Source: Ophiodon elongatus (Eukaryota; Chordata; Actinopteri; Perciformes; Hexagrammidae). Taken from it: DNA of 64,000 nucleotides. The stretch is from positions 680,501 through 744,500 of the forward strand of contig JACSYO010001932.1 in the NCBI GenBank assembly GCA_016806645.1. Direction: 5' to 3'. Numbering within the stretch: the first letter of the stretch is position 1; each line of letters starts with the position of its first letter. The notes under the pieces are model-generated. The model saw nothing but the letters and a program-made list of their open reading frames with translations. It had not been told where the DNA came from and made no database searches. Shown here in pieces: positions 47,499-59,009 of the stretch. The position numbers and the translations under genes were made by a program.

Positions 47499-48705
47499 AT
47501 GGACAACTGGAAGATCCAGCTTGTTGTTGTGACTTTCTGTGCTTTGGTGCAAACCTATCAGGCACTGTCTTCTAGTGTGGACGAGGACAGAGGGTTATCT
47601 CCAGACTGGCAGGTGAGCGTCCGTGATTTAATGTTCTTATCAGAAATGTTTTGAGGACAATGTAGGAAATAATATGAAGCTAAATGTGTATTTTCTTGAT
47701 TTTACAACAATAACAAATAAAAAATGTGGGGGTTTTTTTTCTGGCAGGATGAGTCAATGGAAGCAATTCTGACCCATCCGATGGCCAGTTTGATGAAAAG
47801 ATCTAAAGCCCTTCGCTTCTATGGACTCATGGGGAAACGCTCAGGTGGCCTAACGCTCTGCAACAACAAAAACATGTCTAAAATGTTGTTGATATTCATT
47901 TCATTTGGTTGTATGTGTCTGGGGTAATGAATAGAAAAAGACTGGGACATGAATATAAATACATTTGTAACTTTGGTTCATTTTTATCTCTCACAGGTAT
48001 GAAGAAACCTTTCAAAGTAAATAGACGTAAGTAGTTTGATGTTGCTTTCACACTGTAGTATGTCATCTTCTCAACCGTCTTTGAAAAAACATTACTAGCC
48101 CAATCACTGATGGTTGATACCTTTAAAAAAAAAAAAAAACACTCAATCTAAATAATCTATTTATGGCCACATCAATATAAACTTTTACTTTGTAAATGTG
48201 TGCATCTTTCTCACATTTATAGGAAACAAAGGAGAGATGTTTGTGGGTCTGATGGGGAGAAGCATTTCCAGTGGGGGTAAAGCACAAATACCAACAGACA
48301 TATCGAACTCATTTCAAAATATCAAAGCAGCTTTATTGATATTAAAAATACCAAATTGCTAATACACATTTAACAGATATGATTGAAAGTACAAGGCAAA
48401 GACAGACCCATTGAAATGTTGAGTTCAAATGTTTTCTGTTTTTTTTTTGTTTTTTTTACAGAATCTTTAACCAGAGAAATTCCATCTGCAACAACCACTG
48501 CGATCGATGTTTCGGAGAAACCACACAAGCAAGGTATGATTGTATCAGTATAAAAACCTGAGGTTGTTTTATTTCTATGTGCATTCTTAACAGTGGTATT
48601 GGCTTCATTTTTCTTTTATATTCTCGGCAAATTAAAAATATGTATCATTTATTTTTCCATCATTTGGCAGGTTCATCAGAGGAATGGGTCCAAATCCTGT
48701 ATTGA
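47499..48705 (+). CDS. tac4: Tachykinin 4 (hemokinin/endokinin-type) precursor
   Basis: Secreted neuropeptide precursor; the mature amidated tachykinins act on neurokinin G-protein-coupled receptors. Exons: 47499-47612, 47748-47844, 47997-48026, 48223-48276, 48462-48533 and 48671-48705, all with GT..AG borders, giving 133 aa. The start ATG follows AAGAA and opens a signal peptide of about 22 residues. Two peptides are visible. One is KR-SKALRFYGLM-G-KR (57-66), whose FYGLM ending is hemokinin-like. The other is RR-NKGEMFVGLM-G-RS (82-91), an FVGLM tachykinin. Each M is followed by the Gly amide donor. Exon 3 is only 30 nt and codes for the linker before the RR site. The second peptide is followed by a single Arg, not a dibasic pair. 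The gene is convergent with kat7, as in human, which favours tac4 over tac1 or tac3. The exact paralogue is an inference. Confidence 0.88.
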
Positions 48706-48894
48706 TGGAACTAGAAAAAAAAAAAGAAGTACACATTATTATGATCTATACAATTTTACACCAACCAAAGAAAACATTACTCTACATCATACTCCTGAAA
48801 ACACACTCCGCTTACGGTTTCAATTCATGCTAACAATTATTGAATTTAGCCCAAACAAAAACCACCATCTTAAAAATGCACATTTCTTGAATGA

Positions 48895-48900
48895 AATAAA
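48895..48900 (+). terminator. tac4: tac4 polyadenylation signal
   Basis: The first AATAAA after the tac4 stop codon lies 190 bases downstream of it. The 107-codon frame across 48593-48916 is a chance reading of the last intron, last exon and 3' UTR. Confidence 0.6.
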
Positions 48901-49251
48901 AAATAACAGCATGTAAATGCTGCTAATTGCAGGTATGTCTTCTTTTTTTTTTTGCATGAGCAAAGCAAACATTCATGTTATCCACCACACTGGACCATGT
49001 ATCATTTAACATTCAAAGCTTATTAGATGATGGCAGTTTTTTTTTTTAAACAAATAGGACAAAGAGATTCTCTACTGTTAATTGTTTGACAATATTTAAG
49101 TCAAGAATCATTGGACCTGGAACATATAGAGCTTAAAAATCAAAATGAAAGTAAAATATAAAAGTAAAAAAAAAAAAAAAAGTTCAGTGACAAATGAAGC
49201 AGGGCAAAATCACAAGAGAGAAAAAAGAAAAAGAAAGAATGAACACTGGTC
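48901..49251. other. Spacer between the convergent tac4 and kat7 genes
   Basis: AT-rich, with T and A homopolymer runs (48944-48953, 49038-49048, 49166-49180). No gene seen. Confidence 0.6.
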
Positions 49252-49257
49252 TTTATT
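49252..49257 (-). terminator. kat7: kat7 polyadenylation signal
   Basis: AATAAA on the minus strand lies 79 bases beyond the kat7 stop codon, so the kat7 3' UTR is very short if this signal is used. More distal signals cannot be excluded. Confidence 0.6.
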
Positions 49258-49335
49258 GACAGTTCGTAGGTCTAGGCTACTTGTGGCTGGTGAGGCTGGA
49301 GTTGAGTTTATTCAGTAGCCTGAGGATCTTAGTGC

Positions 49336-52300
49336 TTATGTCCCTTTGGGAGGGGTCCACTTTAGTGAGCTCGGGTCGATGGTTTTGTTGCTATGGCCTC
49401 GCTTGATCTCCTTCGCTTTCCACTCATCAATCAGGTCCTAGGACGGAGAAGAGTTTTAACAAAATGGGCTGTCAAATACAGTGATTACATTCAGGTGAAG
49501 CTGCATTAATGTAATTTATAAACAGGAAAAAAAACATATTAGGACTTGGGTGTATAAAAAAATATTTATGTGATAATTATTACAGCATTATCTTAAAGTT
49601 TAATGTCCAATGTTTAATAAATTATACTAAACATGAGAAAAGTTGAACTCATGTCCATCCAAAATGATTTGCTTGACAGTTTGAAAAGTAAAATCTTAAA
49701 AACCTTTAATGTTTTCTGTTAGATATGAGAGTTTGTCAGCATGATCAATTAAAAAAAATAGATATTTGATAAAAAGATGATAAACTTAAAACAGTAAAAA
49801 GAACTACACGGGCCAATGGACAAACATCTTACCTGTCGCTTCAACACCAAGTGCTTGCCCTTCCAATACTTGAGCATCTGAAGAGACTGCAGGGTGCTCA
49901 CTATGTCCACCGGATTGACTGCAGTTTCCTGGCTGATCTCTGCGCATCAATAGACAATGCACCAGTAAATATGTTTTGTATATGCACGCGTGTTCTTTGT
50001 TCAAGACAATCTTTTACTGTGTTAATAAACGTCTCCCAACCAAGCCGCATTTTGTGAAATCATGTTGAAAAAACATTTTGTATTTCATCTTAATGGTGGC
50101 AGAGCAAGGCAAGTGGGCAACCTGCGTGAATTCTGTGTCCTGACTCACCTTTGATTGATATCTCCTTGCCCTGGAAATTGCACATGTATCTGAGTAACAC
50201 CTCCTTCCAGTAGCTACGGTAACTGATGAGGCCGAGGTCAGACAGAGGCCTCTCGGGTGAGCCCACCTTCTCCTCTACTTTGGACAGCAGGTAGCCTGAA
50301 CAAAAGGACAAAGGAGAGCCAGCAGGAGCAGTTAAAAACAACACTCTATACATTAAAAAAAAACATGTTTAGTGTGGTCGACCGTGGAATATTGTAATAA
50401 TGTAGATTTCATCCCAAAAATACATCAAATTAAAAACAGATAATTTAATTACGAATAAAATAAATAAATCTTGCAGAAACATAATGTGCTTACCTAATGC
50501 TGGCTATTAGCAGTGGAGATGCAGAGGGTGGACATAAAGTCACCAACAACTCAACAGTCTCATACAATCCAATGCAATAGCTCTGAATAAATATGACTTA
50601 CTTTTAATGTATATTCAAAATATTCTGCATTTGTTTACTAAGCAAGAATGGATTTAAGATTCAATTATATTTTTTCCTTCATACGACAATCTTCTAGTTT
50701 GAGGTTTTAGTATTTCAGTGTTACCATATTTTACCTGGTGTCATCTTGAACATAGAAATAACTCATTTTACACGTATCCTACTGTTAGGACAGTCAACAC
50801 TCATTTGAATCATTTTGGTACAGTAAACAATTGACAAGATGAGAGAAAAATCAGAGTGAATTTACAATCAGAGAGTATATACATACTGAAGTCAATGAGC
50901 ATCTTGCCAAAGCCCTGCCTCATGTACTGCGGCATTGTCAGGATACAGGATACGTTGTAGTTGAGGAAGGAATTCTTCTCCTGGAAGTGATAAAAAAGAA
51001 AAACATTCCAGTTTCTTCTGCATACAAACAAATATAGGTTATGCAATATATCATTTTCTTATATACTGTATACACAGCAGAAATCTCAATTCGTCCCCCC
51101 TCTTCCCCCATTTACCTTGGAAAAGTATCCCACTAAATGGCAGCCGGTGTTGTCGGCCTCAGTCATGACGTAGAAGAGAAAAGGCTCAACGTCGTAGTAA
51201 AGCGTTTTGTGGTCCAAGAAGAGCTTGGCGAGTAAACACAGGTTCTGGCAGTAGATCTAATGGAGTGAAATTACACTTATTAGTCAGATGCCACTGTCTG
51301 CGACGCTTGCTTTACAGATTTATGTGTGTGTGCAACTTCCAGATAGACAAAACCAGAAGGGGTAAAGATTTTAAAGTCCGAGTCTCCCTACCTTATTCTT
51401 TTTGCCATCAACTTCAAACACAGATATACCCCCCTTTCTGTACACCTCGTCTCCTGGAGGATGCTTCCACACACACTTGGCCTGAAAAGACACGTAATAA
51501 AACACACATAAGCATTATTTCCTTAGACATCAGGGAGAATAAACAGATATTTTTGAAGGCCATAATGCAGTGTTAATAGGCATAGTATATAATATGAATA
51601 CAATTCTATATCCAAATGTCTGGGGAATCCATTTAAACCTTTAAAGATCTTTTTAGCTTAAATTATTATGAACCATCAGTGAGTTAGTCAGCTATCAGAT
51701 GTTTTCTTACAGTAGATATCTCAGGAACAGACAGCAAAATCAAATATACTATTGAAAAATCTGTAAATCGGCATAACATTAATGGTGCATTAAGGGCATG
51801 AAGATTTCAGTCGCTGACTCTCACCATGTGTCGTCTGAGAATGGTCTGGCTCTTCATATACTTGAGGCAGAATTCGCAGACGTAGAGGCGACCTAGGCGT
51901 GCATACTCCTCAGGATACGGTGAGTGGTACCAGGTGTCCAGCTCATAGCGGCCAAACAGGATGGTCTTGATCATGTTACTGCCCTCAGTGATCTGACCCT
52001 GGATACGCAGCTTCTCCTGCAGGAGGGAAGTACACGGTGTCACTGCTGGTCTTAGCATCAACCTGTATGATACAGCTATTCAGCTAAATGTGATGCGCTG
52101 AAATACTAGTGATTGATGTGCTAATGTTAGCTCCATAGGCTTTTATGTAGAAACGCAACATTTTAGAAGCACATATCTCCTTCCAAGCTCTCCGGGTAAC
52201 TAGTATCAATATTACACAACATAAACCATGACTATCTCAAAATCTACAAAACCAGCCTGAAAGGGAAGAAAATCTTAAACTACTACATGGGGTCGTAGGA

Positions 52301-55300
52301 CCTTGGCCGAGGCAACACTGATTGGCCAGTCTGCGTTAGTACATGAATGTTGAAATAGAAAGATAAAAAGGCAGGGTCAATGTGTTTCTATCCAACACCA
52401 AAGCAGGTAATACCACTGCAGCATCTAATCAGTCATTATTTTTACTTGGTTCAGTTTAAGACACTAACTAGTACATTAACTAGTATTTATTATTATAATA
52501 TTACTTATTATTTTAATTCATAAAATTTTCTTGACACTGATGGAGTTATAAAGCAGTCATTACCAGATCTTCCGATGCACGGGCCTGGGCTTTTCTGAAG
52601 AGCTCCAGATCATATTCACTGGTGATGTTCTCCAGCAGAGGCTCTCTGGTGTTGCTGTGTGTTTGCCGATGCTCCTGTGGAACAAACAGACAGAGGTATG
52701 GATATTTGATGATATACCGCCCAATATACAAATGGAATATGGCCAGTTGGGAGTGCCAGCAATGTACCATGTGCTTTTCTTTCTGCTCCTTCTGAAGGCC
52801 AGAGTTTCGCCCCTTCCTCATCTCAGACACCTGCTCTTTGTATCTGCTCTGTTTCGATGTTGGTGTCTGAAAATCATGATAGCATTACATTCAATTTCAC
52901 AATAATATCAAACCTGCACAATAACAACTAGATTTGTAAACACTATCAATTGTGCGATCCTATATGATATTCTTCCTGTTAGAAAGTAAACATAATTAAT
53001 GTGATGTCAATCATTGCAAAAAGGGAGTACCTGGTGGCGCGTTGCATGGCGTGAGTTGTTTTCTTCCTTCACCTCCTCCTCTGGTTTCTCACGGCTGACG
53101 GCTTTCACCTGTAATGAAGAGTAAGATGCAGCTCAAACCGTCAAATGTGTTTTTATGTGTTGCTACGCCTTATTAACTTATTGTATGATACCGATAGTCT
53201 AACTGTTTTGGTTTTGTTAGTCTAACCTGTAACCATAAGGCCTACCATAACAGTTAAATAAAAATAAAAAAATAGTTCTTCACTGTTGTGTCTGACAACG
53301 ATAATAAATACACAAAATGACTGCTGCAACTCAATGTAGACACTCCAAAAGGCATTATCTAAAATATATGTTAACATATCATGACTATTAAAGGGATTAC
53401 ATCATAGAGGAAGAAATAAATCACAGAAGATGCGTAAGGACAGATTTGTGAAGTAACCACACACAACAAATCTACAAAAACACTACAAAACCTATCACAT
53501 AATATCAAAACAATGAGATAATCAGTGTTGGTTATCCTCATCATAGCTAATGACAACAGACCAACAAATGAAGCAACTTATATCACCATCATCTCACCTT
53601 GCATTCATCAGCAGACAGATTGTGGTAAAGAGGGCAACCTGATACAGCAAAATGACGTTCATGTTTTCCCGTGAGATGACCTTGGAAAATTGAAAAAAGG
53701 AGGTAATTGATATGAATACAATGATATTACATGATGAATACAAATACAATTCAGTATATTTAATTCAATAACAGGGGATTCCATTGATGAACCTATGTAA
53801 AACATTTTCAGAAGGGTAGAGATTTTACCGAGTGAATTGCATCCTGGCGTAGGGCATTTCATGTTGAAGTTATAGGTCTCGTGACAGCGACGGCGCTTGG
53901 GTCGATGGGAGAGGTCCTTATCCGAGTCTCTGTTGGCTTGATCTTTGGCCGTGCTCTCATCATGGGAGGCATTGGGGCTGGAGATGTCCAGCTCAGATTC
54001 AGAAGAGGGGGCATTTCCCGTAGGCGTTAACGGTGGAGATTCATCATGGTCAGCAGCTCGCTTCAAGTCCGGAGTATCTAAAGCAAAAGGAGTCAAACCA
54101 CCACGTTCATTTAACAGTTGAGAGGAAGTACACTGTAAAAACTATATGTTGTCATTATAGGATGTTGGCCAACCCTGAGAGCTTTGGCTAAGGCGAGTAG
54201 AGGCTCTGGTGAGGCGCTGTCTCTTGGGCATGTTCCCATCACTTTCTGAGCTGTTGGTCTGTTCTCTTTCAGCGGAGGAGTCCGAGTCTTCAGTTCCATC
54301 TGAACCACTCCCGACCATATGTCTCTATCAGGGGGGAAACTCAAATGAGAGGCATCCTATATAAATTATGATACCATGGTGCAAAAATGTAGAAGCTGGT
54401 GGCCCATGGCAAGTGTGAGTGACGTAAAGTAGACAATAGGGGTCTGCCCTACAAAGCACAATCAATTGGGTTAGCTCACTAGGAATTGTTTATTCTGCAT
54501 TAATAAAACCAGCATCCCAAAATCATGGACTACGAGATGCTTGTAACGGGTTTGCCCGCTGTTATCATCCAGCTCACTCTGTCATCATTATTAGAGAGAA
54601 AGGCCACAGACAGCTGATGGCTCACTGTTAGCAGGATGTAACAGCTGTGACTAACGTTTTAACTATTAACTCAGCACGGTTAGCATTTAATACGTTTCAT
54701 AGCGCAGCTGGTCAAATAATGTGAATGTTGCCATCCATAGTAGTGGCTACACGACAAAGTATCCATCCTGGTTAGCATTTCAGCAACGGTATATTGTTAG
54801 CTTCGAGTGTGATGTTAGCGCCCCGGTTTTCTCACACGGCTAATAGACAGTGGAACCAAACAGCATTCACAAACCACGCATCTTAAGATACAGTGCTTAT
54901 TGGTGCTTTCCTTTCTGTGAATATCTACATATCATTGACATAATGCGAGTTGTGGTAGTTTCATGGTTAATTCGGCATATATATGATCCCCTAAAAACAC
55001 TATTTTGTTCCAATAATACCAATGTTAAAGTTCTACATTTGGTTGAGCTGCTCTAGACCGCCCACCAACATATAACGTAAATTATCTTACTTGACGTGAA
55101 CTGAAATGTTGACAAAAACAAAATATGACAACTGCTACCGTTGAGCAACCAATGTAATAGTTAAATGCTGCACGGTGGACTGAACGTATCCGTAACAAAC
55201 CCCATGTTGTCGCACGTTAAAGTGTCTGATTATTGAATGGAGTATGGTGGAGCGTTAGTGCAGCTAACGTTGCCTTAGCTTACCGTTACCCTCTCGTGCG

Positions 55301-55336
55301 ACCTACATTTGTTCTTACCTGTCGTCTGCGAGGCAT
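49336..55336 (-). CDS. kat7: Histone acetyltransferase KAT7 (HBO1), MYST family
   Basis: Catalytic subunit of HBO1 complexes that acetylate histone H3 and H4 in the nucleus and support replication licensing and transcription. Fourteen coding exons in minus order: 55336-55319, 54324-54174, 54077-53829, 53680-53598, 53108-53031, 52866-52768, 52674-52564, 52016-51825, 51481-51392, 51256-51116, 50980-50887, 50295-50149, 49939-49833 and 49437-49336. The frame closes at 553 aa, against 611 in human. It opens with MPRRRQ and a Ser/Asp-rich tail. The N-terminal C2HC finger uses C131, C136, H149 and C155; the MYST finger uses C310, C313, H326 and C330. K374 (LFLDHK) equals the auto-acetylated Lys, QYMRQGFGK (422-430) is the acetyl-CoA loop, and E450 (SPERPLSDLG) is the catalytic Glu. 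It ends in TPPKGT. The 58 missing residues correspond to the Ser/Thr-rich part after SQSSQ. Intron 2 is 96 bases, leaving no room for that exon. Confidence 0.96.
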
Positions 55337-55560
55337 TTTCAGCTTGATGCGCGGTACTTCCTGCGGGGTGTGCAATCAGAAATGGCAGAATTTCCTAAAC
55401 TTAAAAAAAAAAGACGGCAGAAAACTATTTATTGATTTTTTTCCCAGGCAGAAGTTTATATGTACACAGCGTTGCCCGGGTCTCTTGCGCCACATCCCCC
55501 TCACAGACGGGGTGGAGAACTGCACTTCCGGCATGGAGTGTCCGCCTCCGCACCAGCAGG
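55320..55560. promoter_or_regulatory. kat7: kat7 promoter region, CpG-containing
   Basis: The sequence around and upstream of the kat7 start codon is richer in CpG than its surroundings (CTGCGAGG, GCGCGG, CCCGGG, TTGCGCC, GACGGGG, TTCCGGC, CTCCGC). No TATA box lies at a suitable distance. This suits a broadly expressed gene. The transcription start is not visible from sequence alone. Confidence 0.4.
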
Positions 55561-56404
55561 GGGCGACTCTGTGCACTCTGTGGATCGTGTAGTCTCACTG
55601 TGCCGTAATACAGTAACACAAACCCACTTCATACTATATCAATAGTAGCTTAATTTAATTAACTACGTTCAGCAGCGCCTTTACAACAGATTAATTCAAA
55701 CCAGCGTATTGCTTTTCTAGTTAACACCATTAAAATGAATCTGACAAACTAGGCACAAGAGACACAACTGACTTTTAAATGAAGTTTAAATATTTAGGTT
55801 TGGCCTAATGTAAGGTTTTTTGGGGTTTTTTGGATGGTTGGTTGGTCAAATTAAAGTCGGGTCTCAAATTACAAGAGTGTAGAGTCAAGACAGAGTTATA
55901 CCATTAATTGTCAGTCAACTCTTATCCTACCTATCTATATGAAACTAAAATGTAACAATATATCCACTTTTTAGTAAAGAATCCAAATTGATCCATGAGT
56001 TCCCTTGCTTACCTTGATGAAAATATATATAATTTAAATGTAGTTCAGCCTCCTCTACAGTGATGACTTAGTTTTCTCATCACTTCATGTATTTACAAAA
56101 TAACTACAAAAGAGTAAGACAAAATCTGAAAAGAACAACAAAAATAGTAGGAGTACAATTTACATCATGTTTAATGACTTCTATGGTTCCAAATACTGTT
56201 TCTACATTTTCAGATGCCTCAGATGACCCTGTTCTGTGTTGTGTGTCCCTGCCCCCGCCTTTACCCTCTTAGCACCCAGGGTCGGGGGTGGATGAAGTTT
56301 TGGAGAACCCAGCATTTGTTTTCCCGAAAGTTCCTGACAGACTATTAAGGGCAGGTTGAAGGGGCTGTGGCAGGCTAGTCTCCCAGCAGCTGATACCAAC
56401 TGCT
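55561..56404. other. Spacer between divergent kat7 and ptges3l
   Basis: AT-rich, with a GGTTTTTTGGGGTTTTTTGG stretch near 55813. No gene seen; short frames on both strands have no splice support. Confidence 0.55.
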
Positions 56405-56405
56405 C

Positions 56406-56413
56406 TATTTATA
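56406..56413 (+). promoter_or_regulatory. ptges3l: ptges3l TATA-like box
   Basis: TATTTATA lies 133 bases upstream of the ptges3l start codon. It is followed by a CTCCAGGCCC segment and a leader without ATG before the start codon. The position fits a core promoter, but start-site data are needed to confirm it. Confidence 0.45.
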
Positions 56414-56538
56414 GCCTCCAGGCCCTGGTCACTGCATTAGAGCACACAGTCCGAACGAACAAGCCGCATGCTTTTTACTTTCTATAACTTGAAGGAATAG
56501 GAAAGTAGTTTCTGTCGTAGTACTGCGCAAGAATTAGA

Positions 56539-58055
56539 ATGAACAAGCCAAAAATTGTCAGACCAGAGGAGAGGTAAGTGCTGCCAGTACTAATGACCTT
56601 GCTTTATTTTACTAATATGATCATATATTTGATTCATAAGTATAACAGTTTCTCTGTGTCTTAACAGCCAGCCAGCACGTGCGCTGTGGTTTGACAGAAA
56701 GAAATATGTAACCATCAACTTCATGGTTCAGAGACCTAAAGATGTCCAGGTTGACATCCAGCCAGAGAAAATGATTTTATGGTGAGTTTAGACATTTGTT
56801 CCCCTTTTGTTTCTCTGATAGTGAAATCTCTTTCTTGCTTTCTATCTCTGTCTTAAGTAACATACTTTTGCAACAGCGTTTGTCGAAAAGAATCTGGCCA
56901 TACAATAAAATAAATTAAACTAAATTGTTCCCTTGACAACCCTGTCCCGTCTTCACCACAGCTGCAAAAATGACACAGAAGACATGATCTACAATGAGCT
57001 GCACTTCTACGACAAAGTTCTAATCAATGTGAGCATCCGATTTTTTTGGCACAATGAGACCAATGGATTAAAACTGATTATATATGTTGTATGCTGAGAT
57101 ATACAGTCAGTGTAATGTTTAATATAAATGTGTTGATTTTTTTCCCCTGATAACACTTTAAAAGGACTCCAGAGAAAGAGTCTATGACCGTACCATCAAT
57201 ATCTTGCTAAGGAAGCAGACGCCTGATTATGCATGGCCTCATCTCCAGAAGGATCTGGCTAAGGTAAGTGCATGTGTGTATGTGTGTGTGTTTGTATGCT
57301 TGAATTGGTCCGTCACAAGGTTTTCAAACTTAATCAATTCTCAACGTTGGTCACCCACATTCATGGTCTTAACATTCTCACAACCTCAGAAATGTTTGAA
57401 GTTTTTTTTAAGAGCCTGGATTCTATAGAAATGGTGAAATATTTCAGAAAGATTTCTTATATTTCTCATCACAAAGTTTGCAAATCAAGAGAAACTATAT
57501 CAGGTGCCGACCCCTCTGTTGAAAAACACATGCTAAATAAGAAACATGGCTTGACTCCTGATATTTCAAAGTTTAAATGACACTTCAACTTTAAGTACTA
57601 CAAAGTTAGAAATGATAAAAGTGTTGTTTCTCCTTCTCCTTGCAGCCAAGCTGGATTTCTGTAGACTTTGATAACTGGAGGGACTGGGAGCATGAAGAAG
57701 ACGAGGGAAAGGAGGAGTGCGAGAGATACTTGGGTGTGAGTAAATGCAATATGTCGAGTTATAAAATCAACTAAATTATGATAATGGTCAAGAGTTTAGG
57801 ACACCGTGCATGTACTTTGCAATATTTACATTATTTCTCTGAGTTTGTGTGTGTGTGTGTGTGTACAAACACTTGGGTTTTCTCTTTCAGATGATCCAAG
57901 AAATGTCTACCAGTAATAAAGGACAAGTACCAGATATGGGGGATCTTAGTGACGTAAGTGTAGATAGTTCTGGTAGTTTTGGAGGTTACTTTTAAAATGT
58001 AATAAAAATGTTGACATCGACCACTTTCTTCCTTCTTCTCTTGCAGTCTGACTGA
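56539..58055 (+). CDS. ptges3l: Prostaglandin E synthase 3-like, p23/CS-domain protein
   Basis: Member of the p23 family, whose founder binds the ATP-bound form of HSP90 through a CS domain; the role of this paralogue is less well known. Exons: 56539-56573, 56668-56781, 56962-57028, 57165-57263, 57646-57735, 57891-57953 and 58047-58055, giving 158 aa. The CS domain starts with QPARALWFDRKKYVTI and contains CKNDTEDMIYNELHFYD. It reaches the family signature W-P-x-L-x-K-D..WISVDFDNWRDWEHE (about residues 97-124), equivalent to WLSVDFNNWKDW of p23. The tail is acidic, as in p23, but short, ending DMGDLSDSD. The start lies in an AGAATGA context and is followed directly by a GT donor in frame. aarsd1 follows on the same strand. 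Confidence 0.93.
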
Positions 58056-58264
58056 GACTCACAGTGACCTCTCTCCTGTGATGGAGGCAACTACAACTTT
58101 ATATGATACTGACAACAGTGCTATGTTTGATAACGTTTGTAATATTTGCAGATGATTTGAAATATTATTGTCCAAAATACTGTTCGTATGTGTGATATTT
58201 TATATGGAATTATTTATATGGACATATTATTGTCTACTATTGCTGATGTATCATTGTCAATTTT

Positions 58265-58270
58265 AATAAA
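58265..58270 (+). terminator. ptges3l: ptges3l polyadenylation signal
   Basis: AATAAA lies 209 bases after the stop codon and is the first on this strand. Read-through past it would enter aarsd1. Confidence 0.65.
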
Positions 58271-59009
58271 AAATAAGTTTAGTGACCAGGGTTTGAAATT
58301 CATTTTGATATGTTGTACATGGGGTTACATATTTTATGTTAATAGGCTTTTACCAGTAAATTAAAGGCTCTATACTGGATTATGGGGATGGGCATGGCAG
58401 AACATGGTTGTTTGTTTCACTAACTCCAGAAGATGGCAATAAATCAGCAATAAGTATGCCAGCTTCATTCATGATTTCATTTTGGATACAGCAGTATCTA
58501 CACCGGCAACACAGACATGGAGCGAAAAGATGTTTTTTTCAAACATATGTTTTATGTATTGTTTTATTTTATTCCATCAACATGTTTTACCTGCTTATGT
58601 GTCAGTAGACGATTAGTCTTCTATGCAACTGTTGGTGATAGGTAATGATGTGGTTCTAGCACATGCTTTACAAACCTATATCATATCTGTTGAGTGCATT
58701 TTATTATCATCTTATTATTTATGTCCCTCATGACAGTTGACCCACATGGCCAAATCTGTTTCCTTAATGTTTCGCCTGCAAAACAAAATTATATTCGGGG
58801 ATAGTAAAATGTATTTTTATTACGCTTGTATATGACGTTTTAAAACGCTGTCATTAAAAAGGAAACAAGTCGAAGCCAGCCAAAGTCGGTCTAACCCAGT
58901 TTGGACTATGTTGCTTGCCGTACTCAGCTTACAGCTGTTACCCGAGTCAGTTTGACTTCCTTAGTTAACTCATGTGCCAGGTAGACTTTTTACTCAAATA
59001 TACCCCAGA
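58271..59009. other. Spacer between ptges3l and aarsd1
   Basis: AT-rich, with no gene seen. It contains whatever promoter aarsd1 uses; no TATA box at a suitable distance from 59010 was recognised. The TCAAATATACC string just before the ATG is too close to act as one. Confidence 0.5.

Noticed and set aside
48593..48916. 107-codon frame overlapping the tac4 3' end
   Set aside because: It runs in another frame through the last intron, last exon and 3' UTR of tac4, is Lys/Asn-rich and looks like AT-rich chance.
51265..51576. 103-codon plus-strand frame over kat7 exon 9
   Set aside because: It is the antisense shadow of exon 9 and its flanking introns.
52657..52905. Plus-strand frame inside kat7
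   Set aside because: It is antisense to kat7 exons 6 and 7 and has no independent support.
54850..55056. Frame in kat7 intron 1
   Set aside because: It is a single short frame with no similarity, on the strand opposite to the gene.
55233..55645. Several frames around the kat7 promoter
   Set aside because: They are CpG-containing promoter sequence read in several frames; none has a plausible continuation.
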